Positions 58,971 through 64,000 of a stretch of DNA of 64,000 nt are shown here, piece by piece. Location of the stretch: contig JACREZ010000034.1 of assembly GCA_016212665.1 (NCBI GenBank), forward strand, positions 62,001 to 126,000, written 5' to 3'. The DNA is from Ignavibacteriota bacterium (GTDB lineage: Bacteria > Bacteroidota > Ignavibacteria > UBA10030 > SZUA-254). A program made the position numbers and the translations under genes. A model generated the notes under the pieces. The model had not been told where the DNA came from. It worked only from the letters and a program-made list of their open reading frames with translations, and searched no databases. The stretch's first letter is position 1. Each line of letters begins with the position of its first letter.

Positions 58971-61900
58971 ATGATTTCTCCTTTCAAGACAAACGGTCAA
59001 TATTTTCGTACTGTGTTGATATTCTTGATTTATATCGTACTTGTTATTTCTGCAACAGTGTTTACTGAAGCACAAGAAACACAGGTAACTGTAAAGTCAG
59101 ATGCATCGGGTACTACGCTTCAGGTGAACGGGAAAGATTTCATGATTATCGGTATGAATTGGGATTATTATCCTATTGGAAAAAATTATACATACAGTTT
59201 ATGGTCACAGCCGGATAATGTAATTCAAACGGCACTTGATAATGAAATGCCGTTATTGAAAAATATGGGAGTAAATGCTATCCGCCAATATGTTGGCATA
59301 CCTCCTCGTTGGATTAAATATATTTATGAGCGCTACGGAATTTATACGGTATTAAATCATACATTCGGGCGTTACGGTGTTTCAATTGATGGTATGTATA
59401 TGCCTAACACGGATTATTCTGATCCTCGAATACGAGAGTATCTTGTACGAGAAGTGGACTCAATGGTTAATGATTTTAGAGCTACTCCCGGTTTACTTAT
59501 GTGGTTACTTGGTAATGAAAACAATTATGGACTCTTTTGGGGTGGTGCGGCGACCGAGGATATTCCTGTGGGTGAAACATTAGAATCAATGAGAGCTCGT
59601 CAGATGTATTCGCTATTTAATGATGCTATTAAAACAATTAAACAAAAAGATACCAAGCACCCAGTAGCGATAGCCAATGGTGATTTGTTATTCATCGATA
59701 TTATTGCCAAAGAAATTCAGGGTCTCGATATCTTCGGGACAAATATGTACAGGGGGATTTCATTCCGTGACGCATTTCAAACGGTGAAAGAAAAATTAAA
59801 TATTCCCATCATGTTCACAGAGTTTGGTGCAGATGCTTTCAATGAAAAAGATATGTGCGAAGACCAAATCTCACAAGCGCGTTACCTCCTTGGTAATTGG
59901 CAGGAGATATTCGAACAATCGAGCGGTAAGGGAAAAATAGGAAATGCAATCGGTGGTTTTACATTCCAGTTCAGTGATGGTTGGTGGAAATATCGTCAGG
60001 AAATTAATCTCGATGTTCATGATGTGAATGCTTCCTGGTCCAATGGCGGATATAAAGAGGATTATTCGGAAGGGGAGAACAATATGAATGAGGAATGGTT
60101 TGGTATATGTGCAAAAGGACCTTCCGACGGTAATGGGTATTATCAATTGTATCCACGCGCTTCGTTCTACGCATTGAAAAGGGCGTACAGGCTTGATATC
60201 TATAATACGGCAACTGATACAATTAGAATAAGAAATCATTTTAACAGTATAAACTTGGTTGAGGATGTCTTAACTGCTCGGGGTGATCGCGCATCGCTTC
60301 AAACCGAGGAGATAAAAAAAGTAAGAATAAGCGGATTAAGGATGGAGTTTGAAACGTATAACACGGGTGGTGAACGGATTACAACTCCCGCCGACAGGAT
60401 ACCGGGAGGGACATCAACTCCTGCTTTTTTGGGTTTTGACCATTTGGAATCATTCTATGCCGAGGTAGAAGCACGTCCATCCGAAAATATTACGGGTAAA
60501 GTTTCAGTCAATATCCTTGGTCATGTACCTGAAAATCCCATCGATGAAATCTTTTATGAAAATCGGGGACTTCCCAGAACGGTGGTTACCGGATCTGGGA
60601 CATCACAAATGAACGATCTTGAACGGGTGAAGATATTTAATGCCAGTATTTTATGGGACAGTCGTTGGCTTATGCTGGATGGCTTCTACAGAACAGGACA
60701 TTATCATTGGGGATATGAAGGCGATTTCTTTGGCTTATATCCTGAAGCAAATTACGGTGATAATATCAATCTTTACAATGCAGATGCCCCCTTAGGATTT
60801 GAAGTTACCGGAAAGAAACTTTTTGACGGATTAAAGGTTGCTTTTGGTCCTCAACTCTGGTGGGGTGCAAATCCTACTGTACTTGTGAAATATCAACGGT
60901 CGTTCGGACCAATTCAAGCAACTGGTATGTATCAGGAAGATATTGATAAGCAGAGTACAGCAGTCAGTTCGTTCGCGGTACCGTTGGCACCAACCCGAAA
61001 AGGTACACTCCATCTTGCCTATAAAAAAGGTGAATTGGGAATCGAGGTAGGTGGAATCTGGTCGGGAAGTACAAAAGTAGGACAACAATTCCAGATTGCG
61101 ACTGGGACATCGGGTAACTATACAATTTACCAAGACCATATTAAATCATCAGATGCATTTGGAGGAAAGGTTAAACTAACATTCTCAAGTGGCCGCTGGA
61201 ATTGGTATGCTCAAGGTTCGGTGATGGGTCTCGTCGCCGATGGAGGACCAACTTCAACTCTTACATACACGGGATGGCGACTCAAAGATTGTGGAATGGG
61301 AAATCAACGAAGTTTCCTTACAGGGTTAGCGGTTCTTTTTGGTAATTGGCAGATCGCTCCAAACTTTTTGTGGCAAAAACCAATTGAAGCGCCAATACCT
61401 AACGATATTCCTGCGCCCGGTCGTCCAAGAAATATCCTTGCTGACCCGTTTGCAGTACGAGGGAATAGAGAAACAGTAGCAGGCGAATTACTTATCAATT
61501 ATGACCCGACTCCTGCAACCTGGCTTTATATGTGGGATAACGACCTACGCGAAGACGCCTCGTTTGCATTTAGTACAGGCATTGTCGTTCGTCATCAACC
61601 CACGACACAAGATGCCTCGATTGGCATTTTGAAAGATGGAAGAACACTGTTTGCGTTTCCCGGTGCGACACCGGCAAGAGATGTATGGGAAGTTAACTCT
61701 CGTTTTATTTCCAAAATGCAATCGGGTGTTGGTATAATTGCAAACACATACTTTGGAACGGTTGAGCCAAACGGAAGTGATGTTCGTTTGATTCATCGTT
61801 ATGGGGGCAATGTACGATGTGTTTATAATTCAATGAAATTCATCGCATCAGCAAAGGTCAATGATTGGGGTCCTTACGATTATCATCGCGATTTCAATCT

Positions 61901-62150
61901 TACCTATCCGCTACAATTCAGTGCTGATATCTCAACTGTTTTCGGTACACCGGAATGGTTCGATATTCCGCAAACCCGAATTGGCATTATCGGTACATGG
62001 CGTTCACTTGATAGATACTCGGCACGATACGATTTTATTAAAATATTAGACGCTACAGGAAACCTTGTGCCAAATACCGAAACACCCGGACAACCAATCG
62101 GGAATGAATGGGAAATTCGTACCTACATTCACTTGAATGTCGGAATGTGA
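58971..62150 (+). CDS. Secreted clan GH-A-like glycoside hydrolase with C-terminal beta-rich region
   Basis: This 1059-residue protein has a signal peptide ending TEAQ. Residues about 45-410 form a TIM barrel with acid/base E183 in LLGNENNYG (Asn-Glu pair) and nucleophile E284 in MFTEFGAD, the GH-A clan layout, closest in style to GH2 C-terminal-domain or beta-glucan-active enzymes. The remaining 600 residues are beta-rich, with alternating strands like an outer-membrane barrel or repeated beta domains; I recognise no named domain there. A surface-anchored glucanase or transglycosylase is likely. It is followed after 81 bases by a carbohydrate-active lipoprotein gene. Confidence 0.8.
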   Translation: MISPFKTNGQYFRTVLIFLIYIVLVISATVFTEAQETQVTVKSDASGTTLQVNGKDFMIIGMNWDYYPIGKNYTYSLWSQPDNVIQTALDNEMPLLKNMGVNAIRQYVGIPPRWIKYIYERYGIYTVLNHTFGRYGVSIDGMYMPNTDYSDPRIREYLVREVDSMVNDFRATPGLLMWLLGNENNYGLFWGGAATEDIPVGETLESMRARQMYSLFNDAIKTIKQKDTKHPVAIANGDLLFIDIIAKEIQGLDIFGTNMYRGISFRDAFQTVKEKLNIPIMFTEFGADAFNEKDMCEDQISQARYLLGNWQEIFEQSSGKGKIGNAIGGFTFQFSDGWWKYRQEINLDVHDVNASWSNGGYKEDYSEGENNMNEEWFGICAKGPSDGNGYYQLYPRASFYALKRAYRLDIYNTATDTIRIRNHFNSINLVEDVLTARGDRASLQTEEIKKVRISGLRMEFETYNTGGERITTPADRIPGGTSTPAFLGFDHLESFYAEVEARPSENITGKVSVNILGHVPENPIDEIFYENRGLPRTVVTGSGTSQMNDLERVKIFNASILWDSRWLMLDGFYRTGHYHWGYEGDFFGLYPEANYGDNINLYNADAPLGFEVTGKKLFDGLKVAFGPQLWWGANPTVLVKYQRSFGPIQATGMYQEDIDKQSTAVSSFAVPLAPTRKGTLHLAYKKGELGIEVGGIWSGSTKVGQQFQIATGTSGNYTIYQDHIKSSDAFGGKVKLTFSSGRWNWYAQGSVMGLVADGGPTSTLTYTGWRLKDCGMGNQRSFLTGLAVLFGNWQIAPNFLWQKPIEAPIPNDIPAPGRPRNILADPFAVRGNRETVAGELLINYDPTPATWLYMWDNDLREDASFAFSTGIVVRHQPTTQDASIGILKDGRTLFAFPGATPARDVWEVNSRFISKMQSGVGIIANTYFGTVEPNGSDVRLIHRYGGNVRCVYNSMKFIASAKVNDWGPYDYHRDFNLTYPLQFSADISTVFGTPEWFDIPQTRIGIIGTWRSLDRYSARYDFIKILDATGNLVPNTETPGQPIGNEWEIRTYIHLNVGM

Positions 62151-62231
62151 GGAAACAATGGGTTGTCTTTTTGAAAGAATGAGATGCCAAACAACAAAAG
62201 AAATAAACAGTTACAAATTTGGAGTGAAGTC

Positions 62232-64000
62232 ATGACCAAGGGAAATCTATTTTGTTTGTTCGCAGTTGCAATGATAGTGTTGGTGTTCGCTATTTCAGGT
62301 TGTGAAAGAGATACCAGTATGTTAGAGTCGGCTACCTATCCTAAAGATGCCGAAGTGTTCACCGATCAGTTCGGTCCTGCAATACAATATCAATCGTTCG
62401 GTGATTCAAAGTTAGATGCCTTACAAATGGATGAAACGGAAACATACAGCGGTACAACATCGCTTAAAATATCCGTACCGAACGATGGATATATGTATAG
62501 CACTTATCCTTATGCAGGTGGCGCCTTTGTTTCTACTTCTGGACGCGACCTTCGCGGGTATAATGTGCTTACCTTTTGGGCAAGAGCTACAGTAGAAACA
62601 AAATTTAATTTCGGTATTGGAAATGACAATACAGGAACTTCTAAATATACTGCACAAGTATCGGATGTCGCGTTGCATCAGGTGTGGACAAAGTATGTCT
62701 TTCCAATTCCTTCTCCTGAAAAACTCTCAAAAGAAAAAGGTCTGTTTTTCTTTTCTGCCGCTAATTTGAATGGTGTAGGTTACAATTTCTGGCTTGATGA
62801 AATTAAATATGAGAACATTGGTACTATTACTGATCCGCGTACATCTATAACAACATCATCATTTAACAATGCAATTGAAGGGGATACCTTTGTAATTGAT
62901 AAATCGATTGATGTGAAGTTTAATCTCAATGGTAGAGATCAAACGGTACAAGCATCACCGAGTTATTTAAAATATTTTTCATCTGCTGATACTGTTGCCT
63001 CAGTCAGTACCGATGGGGTTATTAAAGCGGTGGGACCCGGCAGTGCAATTATTACAGCAAAACTTGGTTCGGTTAATGCCACTGGTCAAGTAGCCGTCAA
63101 CAACGTTAAAGCTGCACTAAGTCCAACGACTCCGGCTACTACTCCTCTACATGCATCGGATAAAGTGATTTCAATTTTCAGCGATACATACAGCAACATC
63201 CCGGTGGATACGTGGTCGGCAGAGTGGACGAATCATGCAAAAGTTGAAAACAGAACGATTAACGATAACAATGTAAAAGTATATACTAACCTTGATTTTG
63301 CAGGAATCATTTTTTCGAAGAACACCATTGATGCCTCAATGATGACTCATTTTCACTTGGATATCTGGACTCAGTATCCGACTTCATCTGCTTCGTTCAA
63401 AGTTAAATTGGTTGACTTTGGGAACAATGGTAAATATGGAGGAGGTGATGACGTTCAATCTGAATGTACTTTTACTTCAACAACACAACCGAATGCTTTA
63501 CGAACAGGTTCGTGGATTAGTCTTGATATTCCCCTTTCAGATTTTGCTGCACTTACCACACGAAGCCACCTCGCACAATTAATTATATCGGGTGGGTTGA
63601 AAACCGTTTGGGTGGATAATGTGTATCTTTATCAGGGAACGGTCACTCCCGGACAAACAGCGCCAACAACCGCGGCTCCTCTACCAACCGTCCCGAGTGT
63701 TAATGTAATATCATTATTCAGTGATAATTACAATAACAATGCTGTCGATACCTGGTCTGCCCAATGGGATATGGCTGATGAAACATACAGGTCGGTTGCA
63801 GGAAACGATGTTATGCTTTACACTAATCTTGATTATGCTGGTATAGAATTTACAGGCGCGAATCAGATTAATGCTTCATCAATGGAAAATTTCCACGTTG
63901 ATATCTGGACACCAAACTCGATTTTGGGTGCAACGTTTAAAGTTAAATTGGTAGATTTCGGGGTAAATGGTGTGTATGGTGGTGGCGATGATGTACAATC
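62232..64000 (+). CDS. Carbohydrate-active surface lipoprotein, GH16-associated modules, 3' end cut by window
   Basis: The frame is open from ATG 62232 (GGAG seven bases upstream) to the window end, 589 codons. A lipoprotein signal with ISGC (Cys about 24) is followed by a CBM-like beta-sandwich (about 30-200). Then comes a Big_2 Ig-like domain (VASVSTDGVIKAVGPGSAIITAKLG-type, about 205-300), and two homologous modules of about 165 residues. Each begins VISIFSD or VISLFSD and contains VDTWSA, LDFAGI/LDYAGI, FHLDIWT/FHVDIWT and KVKLVDFG. In Bacteroidota such modules accompany GH16 beta-glucanases, so a catalytic domain may follow outside the window. It probably works with the hydrolase upstream. 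Confidence 0.8.
   Translation, partial: MTKGNLFCLFAVAMIVLVFAISGCERDTSMLESATYPKDAEVFTDQFGPAIQYQSFGDSKLDALQMDETETYSGTTSLKISVPNDGYMYSTYPYAGGAFVSTSGRDLRGYNVLTFWARATVETKFNFGIGNDNTGTSKYTAQVSDVALHQVWTKYVFPIPSPEKLSKEKGLFFFSAANLNGVGYNFWLDEIKYENIGTITDPRTSITTSSFNNAIEGDTFVIDKSIDVKFNLNGRDQTVQASPSYLKYFSSADTVASVSTDGVIKAVGPGSAIITAKLGSVNATGQVAVNNVKAALSPTTPATTPLHASDKVISIFSDTYSNIPVDTWSAEWTNHAKVENRTINDNNVKVYTNLDFAGIIFSKNTIDASMMTHFHLDIWTQYPTSSASFKVKLVDFGNNGKYGGGDDVQSECTFTSTTQPNALRTGSWISLDIPLSDFAALTTRSHLAQLIISGGLKTVWVDNVYLYQGTVTPGQTAPTTAAPLPTVPSVNVISLFSDNYNNNAVDTWSAQWDMADETYRSVAGNDVMLYTNLDYAGIEFTGANQINASSMENFHVDIWTPNSILGATFKVKLVDFGVNGVYGGGDDVQ

Overview
The window looks like chromosome from a member of the Ignavibacteria/Chlorobi side of the FCB (Bacteroidota-like) lineage. 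Pointers are a type IX secretion C-terminal signal of the PNPFNP type on a giant surface protein, many lipoproteins, a TonB receptor with a carboxypeptidase-like plug extension, a DUF5916 outer-membrane protein, S9 peptidases and nrfHA. The lineage is inferred from protein style only. No rRNA, tRNA, CRISPR array, phage or complete insertion sequence was seen.

Layout. 1-900: end of an ArsC-family gene and a SixA phosphatase. 900-10270: one secreted protein of about 3044 residues carrying 35 IPT/TIG repeats, with its own sigma70-like promoter and a terminator. 10300-13120: thrB-thrC (translationally coupled) and dcd. 13230-23660: two secreted S9 peptidases around pyrF, a GxxExxY gene bounded by inverted repeats, DUF2851, lipoproteins, a rhomboid protease and a GlcF-like Fe-S protein. 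23690-25700: nrfH-nrfA for nitrite reduction to ammonium. 25760-31570 (mostly minus): Asp/Glu racemase, M1-like peptidase, a small DUF2283/DUF4258/YgiT toxin-antitoxin-like trio, a repeat lipoprotein and fructose-1,6-bisphosphatase. 31840-34190: etfB-etfA and a bifunctional-nuclease-family protein. 34280-42560: DUF5916 protein, ubiE/menG, a lipoprotein, a TonB receptor, a Sua5-type gene and purE. 42570-48190: ArsR regulator, a PAS sensor and a hybrid histidine kinase in one minus-strand operon, facing a bacilliredoxin and a Spy/CpxP-like protein. 48418-54100: typA and two tandem TMTC-like membrane proteins with TPRs. 54320-58370 (minus): CreD-like protein, then an ECF sigma/anti-sigma/TPR-HEAT operon. 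58970-64000: a clan GH-A-like glycoside hydrolase and a carbohydrate-active lipoprotein that runs off the window, behind a sigma70-like promoter with a palindromic operator candidate.

The most unusual features are non-coding or repeat-based. Degenerate seven-base tandem repeats occur in many intergenic regions (13114-13216, 15351-15413, 20250-20369, 23655-23696, 24160-24312, 31720-31765, 32587-32660, 41929-42041). They resemble the STRR repeats of filamentous cyanobacteria, and one array has apparently become the signal peptide of an S9 peptidase (13250-13349). The IPT protein shows a three-repeat superperiod of about 705 bases. Three small inverted-repeat elements (16707-17158, 48267-48330, 54174-54311) look like mobile or formerly mobile units.
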